NCBI RefSeq assembly: GCF_051297175.1
Contig: NZ_JBINNY010000001.1
Location: 4,030,001-4,094,000, forward strand
Length of the DNA stretch: 64,000 bases
DNA from: Dryocola sp051297175
GTDB lineage: Bacteria > Pseudomonadota > Gammaproteobacteria > Enterobacterales > Enterobacteriaceae
Direction of reading: 5' to 3'
Below are positions 25,241 through 34,010 of the stretch, in pieces. The number at the start of each line of letters is the position of its first letter. Positions within the stretch are counted from its first letter, which is position 1. The translations under genes and the position numbers were made by a program. A model generated the notes under the pieces. That model was not told the origin of the DNA. It did not search any database and saw only the letters and a list, made by a program, of their open reading frames with translations.

Positions 25241-25976
25241 GGCATTAGCGGCAGCGGTACTGCTGACCTTTGGTTTTGGTCTCGCCGCACATGCTGCCCC
25301 CGTCAATAAAGGAGCCTCAGAAATGAACCACGAACAAACGGTTTCAGATACGCTGTCAGCCAGCCAACAGGCTATCCCGTTGATTGCGGCATCGATGGCC
25401 AGCAGTCAGATGGATAAGCTGAATGCCGCCCTGAATCAGGGACTGGATGCCGGGCTCACGATAAACGAAACCAAAGAGATCCTCGTCCAGCTTTATGCCT
25501 ATACGGGCTTCCCCCGTAGCCTGAATGCGCTTAATGAACTGATGAAGGTCGTCGAAGCACGTCAACAACGTGGTATCAAAGACGTTGAGGGTAAAGAACC
25601 GGTTGCCCCGATCCCTGTCGGGGATGAGCTTCGCCGCGTCGGTACCGCAAATCAGACGAAAATCTCAGGCGCGCCCGTCCAGGGCCCGCTGTTTGATTTT
25701 GCCCCGGTGATTAACCAGTTCCTGCAAACGCATCTTTTCGGCGACATTTTCGCCCGCGATAACCTCGACTGGCAAAGCCGCGAGCTGGCAACGGTTGGCG
25801 CATTAGCGGCCACACCAGGCGTTGAAGCCCAGTTGCTATCGCATACACGAGCAAGCATGCGGGTCGGCCTGACGGCAGCGCAGCTGCGCCAGCTGGCACA
25901 GGTTCTGCGTGAACATGGCGAAAGTGATGCAGCAACGCGAGCTGAAAAGGCGCTGCAGCAGGCGCTCGCAAACTAA
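25218..25976 (+). CDS. Exported carboxymuconolactone decarboxylase-like protein
   Basis: 252 residues: Sec signal (IKALAAAVLLTFGFGLAAHA), then two CMD-fold repeats, about 45-115 (LNAALNQGLDAGLTINETKEIL, YAYTGFPRSLNALNEL) and 165-245 (LATVGALAATPGVEAQL, HTRASMRVGLTAAQLRQL). No C-x-x-C pair is seen, so it is not an AhpD-type peroxidase. Family members decarboxylate or act as small-molecule enzymes; this one would be periplasmic. It overlaps the cupin gene upstream and is 12 bp before the flavodoxin gene. Confidence 0.8.
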   Translation: MNNTTPIKALAAAVLLTFGFGLAAHAAPVNKGASEMNHEQTVSDTLSASQQAIPLIAASMASSQMDKLNAALNQGLDAGLTINETKEILVQLYAYTGFPRSLNALNELMKVVEARQQRGIKDVEGKEPVAPIPVGDELRRVGTANQTKISGAPVQGPLFDFAPVINQFLQTHLFGDIFARDNLDWQSRELATVGALAATPGVEAQLLSHTRASMRVGLTAAQLRQLAQVLREHGESDAATRAEKALQQALAN

Positions 25977-25988
25977 CAGGAGCAGGTT

Positions 25989-26573
25989 ATGGAGCATGAT
26001 CCCAACCGCAGAATGTTAATCACCGCACTTGCCGGGCTCACGCTGGCGAACGTTTCCCTGGCATCAGCTGCCACCGGTACCGCAAACGTGCAGGGTAAAA
26101 GCCGTGTTCTGGTGGCGTACTTTTCCCGTAGCGGAAATACACGGGTGATTGCGGGCGTCATTCACCGCAGCCTGAATACCGATCTGTTTGAAATCGAACC
26201 GGCTACGCCTTATCCGGAAAACTATTTTCAGACCGTTGAACAGGCGAAAAATGAGCGTGAGCGGGGAGTAAAACCCGCATTGAAAAATAGCGTCGCAGAT
26301 ATCTCACGCTACGAGACCCTGTATTTAGGCTTTCCGATCTGGGGGACCAGCGTGCCGCCTTTAGTGCAAGCATTTCTCAGCAGCCACAACCTTGCGGGCA
26401 AATTACTCATCCCCTTCATTACTCACGGTGGCTACGGTAAAGGAGACAGCGACGACATCCTTACCCGTCTCGCCCCAACTGCGCGTCGGGAAAAACCGCT
26501 GGTTATTGAATGCGACCAGGAGCGAAGAACTACTGAAACGGTCACCAGCTGGTTAGAGACAATACGCAGTTAA
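25989..26573 (+). CDS. Flavodoxin-like FMN protein with a twin-arginine-like export signal
   Basis: 194 residues. The N-terminus DPNRRMLITALAGLTLANVSLA looks like a TAT signal; a folded FMN protein would need that route. The domain is of the flavodoxin_4 type: phosphate loop YFSRSGNTRVIAG, then YETLYLGFPIWGTSVPP and FITHGGYGKGDS. Such proteins carry electrons to reductases or act as quinone reductases, normally in the cytoplasm. It is the last gene of the cupin - CMD - flavodoxin run and may supply reducing power there. The periplasmic location is inference. Confidence 0.8.
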   Translation: MEHDPNRRMLITALAGLTLANVSLASAATGTANVQGKSRVLVAYFSRSGNTRVIAGVIHRSLNTDLFEIEPATPYPENYFQTVEQAKNERERGVKPALKNSVADISRYETLYLGFPIWGTSVPPLVQAFLSSHNLAGKLLIPFITHGGYGKGDSDDILTRLAPTARREKPLVIECDQERRTTETVTSWLETIRS

Positions 26574-26680
26574 TCGTCCGCATTCATGAGTCTGCCAAAT
26601 AAGGGCAATCAGGGGGGCTAAATAATTAACGCTGACAACTCAGATATGATCTAACGGCAAACATAACAGAGGATGTAATC

Positions 26681-27745
26681 TTGAAGACAATCTTAAAAAC
26701 GCTGGCCATCTGCATGATGGCGGGTGGCCTGGTGGCTCAGTCGGTATACGCCGAGCCGCTGGTCATTCAGGAACAGGGAAGCTTTTCTGCTGGTGGCACC
26801 ATCATCAACGCACCAGGAAAATTTGACGCGAAAAAGCCGCTGGATTCAGCTGGCCAGACTTATCATGGCGATCATGCCTCTGTGTTCTACCAAATCCCGG
26901 AGAATCCGCATAAATACCCTATCGTCATGCTGCACGGCGCAGGTCAATTCTCTCGTACCTGGGAAAGCACGCCGGATGGCCGTGAAGGGTTCCAGAACAT
27001 ATTCCTGCGTCGTGGATTCTCAACCTATCTGGTCGATCAGCCACGCCGGGGCAGCGCCGGGCGCACGACTGTAGAAGGTACTGTTACACCTAAACCGGAT
27101 GAACAGATGTGGTTCAACCAGTTCCGCGTTGGCGTGTGGCCAGAGTATTTTAAGGGCGTTCAGTTTTCTCACGACAAAGAAGCGTTGAACCAGTATTTCC
27201 GTCAGATGACCCCAAATACCGGGCCGTTTGATATCAATGTTATCTCTGATGCGATGTCCGCCGTCGTGGATAAATCCGGCCCCGCTATCCTCTTCACCCA
27301 CTCTCAGGGTGGCGGACCAGGCTGGTATACGGCGATGAAAAACAACAAGGTCAAAGCCATTGTCGCCTTCGAGCCAGGAAGCAGCTTTGTCTTCCCGGAA
27401 AAAGAACTCCCAGACCCTATGCCAAGCGCGTTCGACACGCTGAAGGGTGAGCCTGTGCCGATGGAGCAGTTTATGGCTCTGACCAAAATCCCTATTCTGA
27501 TTATTTACGGCGATAACATACCGGATAAACCTGTCGCCATGCCCGCGCAGGACAGCTGGCGCGTACGTCTGGCGATGGCTCGCGAGTGGCGTGAAGTGGT
27601 GAACAAGCATGGCGGGGATGTGACAGTGACGCATCTGCCTGAGGTGGGGATCAAAGGGAATACCCACTTCCCGTTCTCTGATTTAAATAATGTGCAGATT
27701 GCTGATTTAGTGAGTAAATTTTTGAAGGATAAAAATCTACAATAG
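26681..27745 (+). CDS. Exported alpha/beta hydrolase (TTG start)
   Basis: 354 residues from a TTG preceded by GAGGA at 7 bases. Sec signal (1-24, ending SVYA). Alpha/beta hydrolase with oxyanion LHGAGQFSRTWE (84-95), nucleophile H-S-Q-G-G (Ser208), a possible acid in IIYGDNIPD, and His in GIKGNTHFPF. Predicted periplasmic esterase; substrate unknown. It lies 107 bp after the flavodoxin gene, so it may be read through from that operon or have its own weak promoter. It is the third exported hydrolase of the window. Confidence 0.8.
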   Translation: MKTILKTLAICMMAGGLVAQSVYAEPLVIQEQGSFSAGGTIINAPGKFDAKKPLDSAGQTYHGDHASVFYQIPENPHKYPIVMLHGAGQFSRTWESTPDGREGFQNIFLRRGFSTYLVDQPRRGSAGRTTVEGTVTPKPDEQMWFNQFRVGVWPEYFKGVQFSHDKEALNQYFRQMTPNTGPFDINVISDAMSAVVDKSGPAILFTHSQGGGPGWYTAMKNNKVKAIVAFEPGSSFVFPEKELPDPMPSAFDTLKGEPVPMEQFMALTKIPILIIYGDNIPDKPVAMPAQDSWRVRLAMAREWREVVNKHGGDVTVTHLPEVGIKGNTHFPFSDLNNVQIADLVSKFLKDKNLQ

Positions 27746-27840
27746 ATGCCGTGGCCTGAGTGGATACCAGCAATATGGAAAGAACCAGGCAAGCAGGTTT
27801 CATCATTCACTCCTGTAAGGAAAAAGCACAGGGTGAGCCG

Positions 27841-27872
27841 GGAAAAGTGGAAAAGTGGAAAAGTGGAAAAGC
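27841..27872. repeat. 8-bp tandem repeat, four units
   Basis: GGAAAAGT repeated four times (the last unit ends in C), in the 219-bp gap ahead of the SIR2 gene. Such short repeats change length by slippage and could vary the spacing of the SIR2 promoter or leader. I saw no other feature in the gap. Confidence 0.7.
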
Positions 27873-27963
27873 AGCAAACAAACAGAAATGAGGATTTGAA
27901 AGTTAGGTTAAAAAATGTAACGTAATGATTGTTATAAATCTAGCCTATCGGAGAGTAACCACA

Positions 27964-29733
27964 ATGACGCTCTTAAGCACCGATCCACTCACCCAGCTCG
28001 CTTTCTCCGTTCACGAAAATAAAGGGGTTTTTGCTGTTCTTTTAGGTTCTGGGTTATCCCGAACGGCACAAATACCCACGGGCTGGGAAATTACTCTCGA
28101 TCTCATCAAACGCATTGCCGCCGCGCAGGACGTTGAAGAACAAACGGACTGGGCGCAATGGTACCGTGACAAAACAGGTAACGAACCCGACTACTCAAAA
28201 CTATTAGAAGACCTGACGATTTCGCCTGCTGAACGCCGCTCTATTTTGCACAACTACATTGAGCCGAATGAAGAAGAAAAAGAAGAGGGTAAAAAATTAC
28301 CCACGCCAGCACATCAGGCCATTGCCAGGCTTGTTCGCTCAGGCCATATTCGGGTCATCCTCACAACCAACTTTGACCGATTAATGGAAAATGCGCTGCG
28401 GGAACAGGGGGTTGAACCAACCGTGATTTCCTCCGTGGATTCTCTTTCAGGCGCAGAACCCTTGACACATTCTCAATGTTATTTGTTCAAGCTGCATGGC
28501 GACTACAAAGATGCAAGGATTCTCAACACCGATAATGAACTGGCAAGCTATCCCGTTGAATACAACCAGTTGCTTGACCGAATCATTGATGAACACGGCC
28601 TAATCATTTGCGGCTGGTCTGGTGAGTGGGATCATGCTTTGCGTGCAGCAATACTGCGGGCGCCCAACAAAAGATATCCCATGTTCTGGGCAGCAAAAAA
28701 TCCGCCGGGCACAAACACCCAGGATCTTATCTCCCATCGGCAGGCAAAAATTATGGAAATCACCGGTGCCGATGATTTCTTCAACACACTTCAGCAACGA
28801 GTAACCATTCTTGAACAAAGCCGAAAACAAAACCCATTAAGCGTCGAACTGTTAACCAACAGTACAAAAAAATATCTGGCTAAAGCAGAATTTCGCATTC
28901 AACTTGATGAGCTCTTTTCAGGTGAGTTTGAGCGTTTATTAGAAGCAATGAATTCAGACACACTCTCCCCTAACGGCCGATGGAGTCCTGAAGAGTTCAG
29001 TCAACGGGTATCAACTTATGAATCGATAACAGAGCCATTAGGTCGTATGGCCGGAATACTGGGTCGTTGGGGAGAGGATAAACATAAAGAATTAATATTT
29101 GATATCATTAATAACATCATCAGCCATTCCAAAAACCACAACGGTGGGCTGAGTGCATGGATAAATCTGCGCACTTACCCGGCAGTGATGATTATGACAG
29201 CGTATGCGCTTGGCTTAATCCGTTCTCGCCGATGGGGCACATTACACGAGCTGTTTTTGAAAAAAATAGTGATCCCCCATCACGAACCGTGCAGCATCAT
29301 TATGCTTTTATTTTTATGGTCGTGGGAAGGCGGTGGTGATATCTGGAAGCAATTGGATGGGCTAGACAGAAGAAAAACAGCGTTAAGCGATCATCTTTTG
29401 ACGATTATGGATGAATGGAAATCCAGCTTCATCGGAACAACCGCCAACTTCGAACTCTCTTACGACCGATATGAAACGTTAGCATCACTGGCATACTTTG
29501 AGGAACAACTGTCAACATATCCGGATAAAACCCAAATTGACATACAATACTTCCGTATGCCTGTTGGCCGGGTTGGCTGGAATAGTTCTTCCTACCGCAT
29601 ACTCACCCAGGAATTGAAAGATACAAACATCCTTGATGATTTGTTAACGCATGGTTTTGCCGACAATAGCGAAGAAGACCTGGCTCTGTTTTTACGATGT
29701 TTCGAAAGCATCGCAGGACGCATGAGCTGGTAA
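27964..29733 (+). CDS. SIR2-domain protein, likely single-gene anti-phage defence effector
   Basis: 589 residues from the ATG that follows CGGAGAG; an ATG 13 codons upstream is less likely. An N-terminal SIR2_2 domain: G-S-G-L-S (28-32), T-T-N-F-D (134-138; Asn would support NAD hydrolysis), L-H-G-D (177-180; general-base His), and CGWSGEWD (216-223). The 330-residue C-terminal part is helical with Trp-rich stretches and no fold I recognise; it may sense infection. SIR2 proteins of several defence systems deplete NAD+ to abort phage growth. No partner gene lies in line. GC is lower than in neighbours, suggesting separate acquisition. Confidence 0.8.
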   Translation: MTLLSTDPLTQLAFSVHENKGVFAVLLGSGLSRTAQIPTGWEITLDLIKRIAAAQDVEEQTDWAQWYRDKTGNEPDYSKLLEDLTISPAERRSILHNYIEPNEEEKEEGKKLPTPAHQAIARLVRSGHIRVILTTNFDRLMENALREQGVEPTVISSVDSLSGAEPLTHSQCYLFKLHGDYKDARILNTDNELASYPVEYNQLLDRIIDEHGLIICGWSGEWDHALRAAILRAPNKRYPMFWAAKNPPGTNTQDLISHRQAKIMEITGADDFFNTLQQRVTILEQSRKQNPLSVELLTNSTKKYLAKAEFRIQLDELFSGEFERLLEAMNSDTLSPNGRWSPEEFSQRVSTYESITEPLGRMAGILGRWGEDKHKELIFDIINNIISHSKNHNGGLSAWINLRTYPAVMIMTAYALGLIRSRRWGTLHELFLKKIVIPHHEPCSIIMLLFLWSWEGGGDIWKQLDGLDRRKTALSDHLLTIMDEWKSSFIGTTANFELSYDRYETLASLAYFEEQLSTYPDKTQIDIQYFRMPVGRVGWNSSSYRILTQELKDTNILDDLLTHGFADNSEEDLALFLRCFESIAGRMSW

Positions 29734-29770
29734 AGTGAGCAGAGGAAGAGATGCGGATTGCATCTCTTCT

Positions 29771-30085
29771 TGAGACTGTAATTAAAATTTTGTAATTGCC
29801 TGATTTTGATATGTTCAATCCAGTAACGGAGACAGGAAATTATGGACGAAAAGAAACTCAAAGCCCTTGCGGCTGAACTGGCTAAAGGCCTTAAAACCGA
29901 AGCCGACCTCAATGCTTTTTCCCGCATGTTGACGAAGCTTACCGTCGAAACGGCGCTTAATACGGAGCTGACTGACCACCTCGGGCATGAGAAAAATGCG
30001 CCCAAAACAGGCTCAAACACTCGCAATGGCTACTCGTCAAAAACGGTGTTATGCGACATTACTAACAACAACGGGGAGCAGTAAC
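29771..30085 (+). pseudogene. IS256-family transposase fragment joined to an IS end relic
   Basis: From the ATG at 29842: DEKKLKALAAELAKGLKTEA, DLNAFSRMLTKLTVETALNT, ELTDHLGHEKNAPK, NTRNGYSSKT, the N-terminus of IS256-family transposases, cut after about 68 residues. The tail (GACATTACTAACAACAACGG and GGAGCAG, 30054-30081) resembles the right end of the IS in cbtA. So two IS scars are stacked here. Not functional. Confidence 0.8.
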
Positions 30086-30099
30086 CGCTTCCCAACCCG

Positions 30100-30978
30100 T
30101 TATTTCAGCGTGCCGTACTGTTTGTTCTTCAGTGCATATAGTCGGTCGAACTCAGCATAGGGCTCTCCCGTTTCAGCGGCGTGCCTGGTTTTAGCATCCA
30201 GAAGGTCGGGCAAAGGGATTCCATGACTCAGTGAGTGGTAAAGATCATAACCACTGACACAGATAACGCGCTTCCCTTTACCAAAAGCCGTCAGGCCTTC
30301 AGGCGTAAACCCCATCCAACTGATAAAAACGCCGCGTGTCCAGGTTGCCTTGGTACTGAGCTTTCCTTCAAATACATGGAGATCGGCAGCCGACGTTCTT
30401 TTCTGATGCCACTTTGCCTCCATCAGGTAAAATTCATCATTCAGTCGGAAACTTCCGTCAATCTGTTCGCCTGTATTTCGGAAAGACGAACGGGGAGCAA
30501 GCTTAAAGATACTGAACAGTTCAGCAAGCCAGGCTTCAAACCGAAAACCACGTGGATGTGGCGGCAGAGATTTCATCTCGTTCATTTCAGCGATAAGTGA
30601 AGGCCAGTCAACACCATGCCATGCCTGGACAGGCTTTACGCCTTTGGCTTCATCGGTGTCAGCGTTTTCTAAGCGGGAAATCAGTGCGTAATAGTCATTA
30701 CGGCTTTGTTCAGCCTGTTCAGGCATGGATTCTGTTTTATACTGCCAGAGAGCGCCAAGAACCCGCAGAGCGGTCTCACGATCAGCCTGTTTCAGCAAGC
30801 ATCTAACTCGTTTGGCTTTTGACGTCCCCTCTTCCTGATAACGTTCATCATCAATATCAATGTTCAGTTCTTCATCAAAAAAAGCAGACAAGGTGCGGTT
30901 AGAGAAATCCAGTATCCAACCAGGATCGCTCTCAAACACGAGATTAAACAGCCTCAAATCCTGCATTTTCAGTTTCAC
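30100..30978 (-). CDS. PD-(D/E)XK restriction-endonuclease-like protein (Mrr type)
   Basis: 292 residues from a GTG with AGGAGGT just upstream. An N-terminal helical part (1-140) may recognise DNA or a partner. From 143 on comes a nuclease core: FRFEAWLAELFSIF (Glu148), EQIDGSF (Asp174), and YLMEAKW (Glu187, Lys189), then strand-helix TWTRGVFISWMGFTPEG. This pattern matches the restriction_endonuclease / Mrr catalytic fold that cuts modified or foreign DNA. No methyltransferase is nearby, which suits a modification-dependent enzyme. It faces the SIR2 gene across the IS remnant. Confidence 0.72.
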   Translation of the reverse strand: MKLKMQDLRLFNLVFESDPGWILDFSNRTLSAFFDEELNIDIDDERYQEEGTSKAKRVRCLLKQADRETALRVLGALWQYKTESMPEQAEQSRNDYYALISRLENADTDEAKGVKPVQAWHGVDWPSLIAEMNEMKSLPPHPRGFRFEAWLAELFSIFKLAPRSSFRNTGEQIDGSFRLNDEFYLMEAKWHQKRTSAADLHVFEGKLSTKATWTRGVFISWMGFTPEGLTAFGKGKRVICVSGYDLYHSLSHGIPLPDLLDAKTRHAAETGEPYAEFDRLYALKNKQYGTLK

Positions 30979-31200
30979 GCCTACCTCCTTTTTTTCACAG
31001 TATAACGGGATGAAAGTGGAGGAGGAAATGAGTCAGCCCCTGTACACCAGCATTAGTGTGTTCCGCTATTGGCACATAGCCGACCTTCTCCCCCTCTAAA
31101 TTAATGAACAGTTCTAATAAACCCTAGTTAATTCCCCTATCTAATCGAATAAATCACTTTGCGTTATGCTTTTCCAACACAACAGCTTAAGGATAACGTC

Positions 31201-32052
31201 ATGCAAACTGTAAAACTGAACAATGGTATTGAAATGCCCCTGCTGGGCTTTGGTGTCTTCCAGATGACGGATGCCGCCGAATGCGAAAGAGCCGTTATTG
31301 ATGCGATCGATACGGGATACCGCCTGATCGATACCGCAGCGTCTTACCAGAATGAAACCCAGGTCGGAAGCGCACTGAAACAGACCGGTATCGCCCGCAA
31401 CGAACTCTTTGTAACAACAAAGCTGTGGCTGCAGGATACTCATTACGAAGGCGCTAAAGCCCAGTTCGAACGCTCCCTGAATCGGCTGCAACTTGATTAT
31501 GTTGACCTGTACTTGATTCACCAGCCTTACGGTGATGTCCATGGAGCCTGGCGAGCCATGGAAGAACTGCATCAGGCAGGCAAAATTCGCGCCATTGGTG
31601 TCAGCAATTTCCACCCTGACCGATTGGCTGACCTTATCGCCTTCAACAAAGTGGCCCCGGCGGTAAACCAGATTGAAGTTAACACTTTCAACCAGCAGCT
31701 ACATGCTGTTCCATGGAATCAAAGCCGTGGCATTCAGCCGGAAGCCTGGGCACCGTTCGCTGAGGGTAAAAATGGCCTGTTCCAGCATCCGGTGTTAACG
31801 GCAATTGGTCAGAAGTACGGCAAAAGCGTGGGTCAGGTTGTGCTGCGTTGGATCTTCCAGCGAGGCATCGTTTCGCTGGCGAAATCGGTGCGTAGAGAAC
31901 GCATGGAAGAGAACATCAACATTCTCGATTTTGAACTCAGCTCTGAAGATATGCTGCAGATTGCTGCCCTCGACACTGCAACCAGCGCCTTCTTCTCTCA
32001 CCGCGACCCGGCGATGGTGGAATGGCTGACTGGCCGCAAACTTGATGTTTAA
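31201..32052 (+). CDS. Aldo/keto reductase (2,5-diketo-D-gluconate reductase-like)
   Basis: 283 residues from the ATG after AAGGATAACGTC. AKR5-like barrel: Asp and Tyr in YRLIDTAASYQNE, Lys in VTTKLWLQD, His in YLIHQPYGD; cofactor loop SLAKSVRRERMEEN. No signal peptide, so it is cytoplasmic. It reduces aldehydes or keto-compounds with NADPH. It lies 26 bp before a second AKR gene with which it forms a pair. Confidence 0.87.
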   Translation: MQTVKLNNGIEMPLLGFGVFQMTDAAECERAVIDAIDTGYRLIDTAASYQNETQVGSALKQTGIARNELFVTTKLWLQDTHYEGAKAQFERSLNRLQLDYVDLYLIHQPYGDVHGAWRAMEELHQAGKIRAIGVSNFHPDRLADLIAFNKVAPAVNQIEVNTFNQQLHAVPWNQSRGIQPEAWAPFAEGKNGLFQHPVLTAIGQKYGKSVGQVVLRWIFQRGIVSLAKSVRRERMEENINILDFELSSEDMLQIAALDTATSAFFSHRDPAMVEWLTGRKLDV

Positions 32053-32078
32053 GTCGCGATAAAAGAGGTATTCATTCA

Positions 32079-33068
32079 ATGCAAAAACGTTATCTGGGTA
32101 AATCCCGACTCGAAGTCTCCGCGCTTGGGCTCGGTTGCATGGGATTAAGCCACGGCTATGGCCCGGCGACCGATACCCGACAGGCTATCGAGCTCATTCG
32201 CGCAGCGGTTGAACGTGGCGTCACCTTCTTCGATACTGCTGAAGTGTATGGCCCCTTCCTTAATGAAGAAGTAGTCGGCGAAGCCTTAAAACCGTTTCGT
32301 GACCGCGTGGTCATCGCCACTAAGTTTGGTTTTACTTTTGGCGACGACGGCAAGCAGCAGATTTTAAATAGCCGTCCGGAGCATATCCGTGAAGCTGTGG
32401 AAGGATCATTACGCCGTCTTAAGACTGATGTCATTGACCTGCTGTATCAACACCGTGTCGATCCGGATGTCCCGATTGAAGATGTTGCGGGTACGGTAAA
32501 AGATCTGATCGCTGAAGGCAAAGTTAAACATTTCGGTCTGTCCGAAGCAGGTGCGCAAACCATTCGTCGTGCGCATGCCGTACAACCTGTCACTGCCCTG
32601 CAAAGCGAATACTCAATGTGGTGGCGCGAGCCTGAGCAGGAGATCCTACCGTTACTGGAGGAACTGGGCATTGGTTTCGTTCCCTTCAGCCCATTAGGCA
32701 AAGGCTTCCTGACGGGCTCGATTAAGCCAGGAACCACTTTTGGCAAAGATGATTACCGCAGCACGGTGCCGCGTTTCGCCGAGCAGGCGATTGAAGCCAA
32801 TGAAAAGCTGGTCTCATTGCTGGGTGAACTGGCGGCAGAGAAAGGTGTGACGTCTGCACAAATCGCTCTGGCATGGCTGCTGGCACAAAAGCCGTGGATT
32901 GTGCCTATCCCTAGCACCACGAAACTGCACCGGCTGGAAGAAAATCTGGGGGCTGCTGACATCATTCTTTCGCAGGATGACTCACGGCAGATAACCCAGG
33001 CGCTTGAAACGATTAAAATCGTCGGCGAACGTTACTCTCCTGAGCACCAGGCCCGAGTAGGCCGTTAA
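32079..33068 (+). CDS. Aldo/keto reductase (AKR13-like), cytoplasmic
   Basis: 329 residues, complete barrel: FFDTAEVYGPF (Asp, Tyr), IATKFGF (Lys), LLYQHRVDPDVPIED (His), cofactor stretch IPSTTKLHRLEEN. It is strongly similar to the TAT-type AKR at 21363 (shared LLYQHRVDP, PIEDVAG, QSEYSM) but lacks the export signal. The two may do the same chemistry on either side of the membrane. It is co-oriented with the AKR upstream and convergent with the LysR gene 24 bp downstream. Confidence 0.87.
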   Translation: MQKRYLGKSRLEVSALGLGCMGLSHGYGPATDTRQAIELIRAAVERGVTFFDTAEVYGPFLNEEVVGEALKPFRDRVVIATKFGFTFGDDGKQQILNSRPEHIREAVEGSLRRLKTDVIDLLYQHRVDPDVPIEDVAGTVKDLIAEGKVKHFGLSEAGAQTIRRAHAVQPVTALQSEYSMWWREPEQEILPLLEELGIGFVPFSPLGKGFLTGSIKPGTTFGKDDYRSTVPRFAEQAIEANEKLVSLLGELAAEKGVTSAQIALAWLLAQKPWIVPIPSTTKLHRLEENLGAADIILSQDDSRQITQALETIKIVGERYSPEHQARVGR

Positions 33069-33092
33069 TATCCGGACGGGTCTACGGACCCG

Positions 33093-33986
33093 TTATTCCT
33101 GGTAGCGAAGTGCATCGATCATCAGCGCAAAAGCGGGGGGATGCTGCTTGCGGCTCGGGTAGTAGAGGTAATATCCGGGGAAAGATGGGCACCAGTCCTG
33201 CAGAATCTGAATAAGCTCTCCTGACTTTATATAATCCTGCACCCTGTCTTCAGGTATACAGGCGATGCCAAAACCGGATAAAGCAGCATCAATCCTTTCC
33301 GCCTGCAGATTAAACGTTAGCTGCCCTTCCACTCTGACCCGTAGCGGTTTCCCTTCCTTCTCAAACTCCCAGTGGTAAAGCCCACCGGCTGTCGGCAGGC
33401 GCATATTGATGCACCGGTGATTTTGTAGCTCGTGCGGCGTTTCAGGTGCAGGATTTGCAGCGAAATAAGACGGCGCTCCTACCACAGCCATTCTCATGTC
33501 CGGGCCAATTCTTACCGCAATCATGTCCTTATCCACGCTTTCGCCCAGGCGGATCCCGGCATCAAAACGCCCCTCAACAATATCGACAAAGCCGTTATCA
33601 ACCACCAGTTCGAGATTAATTTCGGGATATTCCCTGAGGAAGGGTTTTAGCTTCGGCCATACCAGACTTCGCGCGGCATGCTCCCCGGCAGATAAACGGA
33701 TATTGCCGGAGGCGGTGCCGTTCAGCTGAACCAGCGATTCCAGTTCCTGCTCGAGATCGGCAATACGGGGTTCAAGGCAGGCAATAATTCGCTCACCGGC
33801 TTCCGTAGGGGCAACGCTTCGGGTCGTGCGGGTCAAGAGGCGGATATTCAGCCTTTCCTCCAGGGCCTTCATCGCGTGGCTGAGTGCAGACTGAGAAACG
33901 CCCAGTTTGCCCGCTGCTTTGGTAAAACTTCGCTCCCTTGCCACCACAAGAAAGATTTGCAGTTCGTTGAAATTTTCTTTGAGCAT
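33093..33986 (-). CDS. LysR-family transcriptional regulator
   Basis: 297 residues from the ATG that follows AAGGA; an upstream Met at 34025 would read through the operator-like palindrome. N-terminal HTH: FLVVARERSFTKAAGKLGVS, QSALSHAMKALEERL, LLTRTTRSVAPTEAGER. The effector domain follows from about 90. It belongs to the common cluster that regulates adjacent oxidoreductases and efflux genes. It is divergent from the SDR gene with 148 bp between, holding palindromes that may be its binding sites. Confidence 0.9.
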   Translation of the reverse strand: MLKENFNELQIFLVVARERSFTKAAGKLGVSQSALSHAMKALEERLNIRLLTRTTRSVAPTEAGERIIACLEPRIADLEQELESLVQLNGTASGNIRLSAGEHAARSLVWPKLKPFLREYPEINLELVVDNGFVDIVEGRFDAGIRLGESVDKDMIAVRIGPDMRMAVVGAPSYFAANPAPETPHELQNHRCINMRLPTAGGLYHWEFEKEGKPLRVRVEGQLTFNLQAERIDAALSGFGIACIPEDRVQDYIKSGELIQILQDWCPSFPGYYLYYPSRKQHPPAFALMIDALRYQE

Positions 33987-34010
33987 CGGCGATTTCCTTA
34001 TGGAGGCATT

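Noticed and set aside
27020..27667. 215-codon frame opposite the exported hydrolase
   Set aside because: The plus-strand gene has signal peptide and catalytic motifs; the antisense frame has neither.
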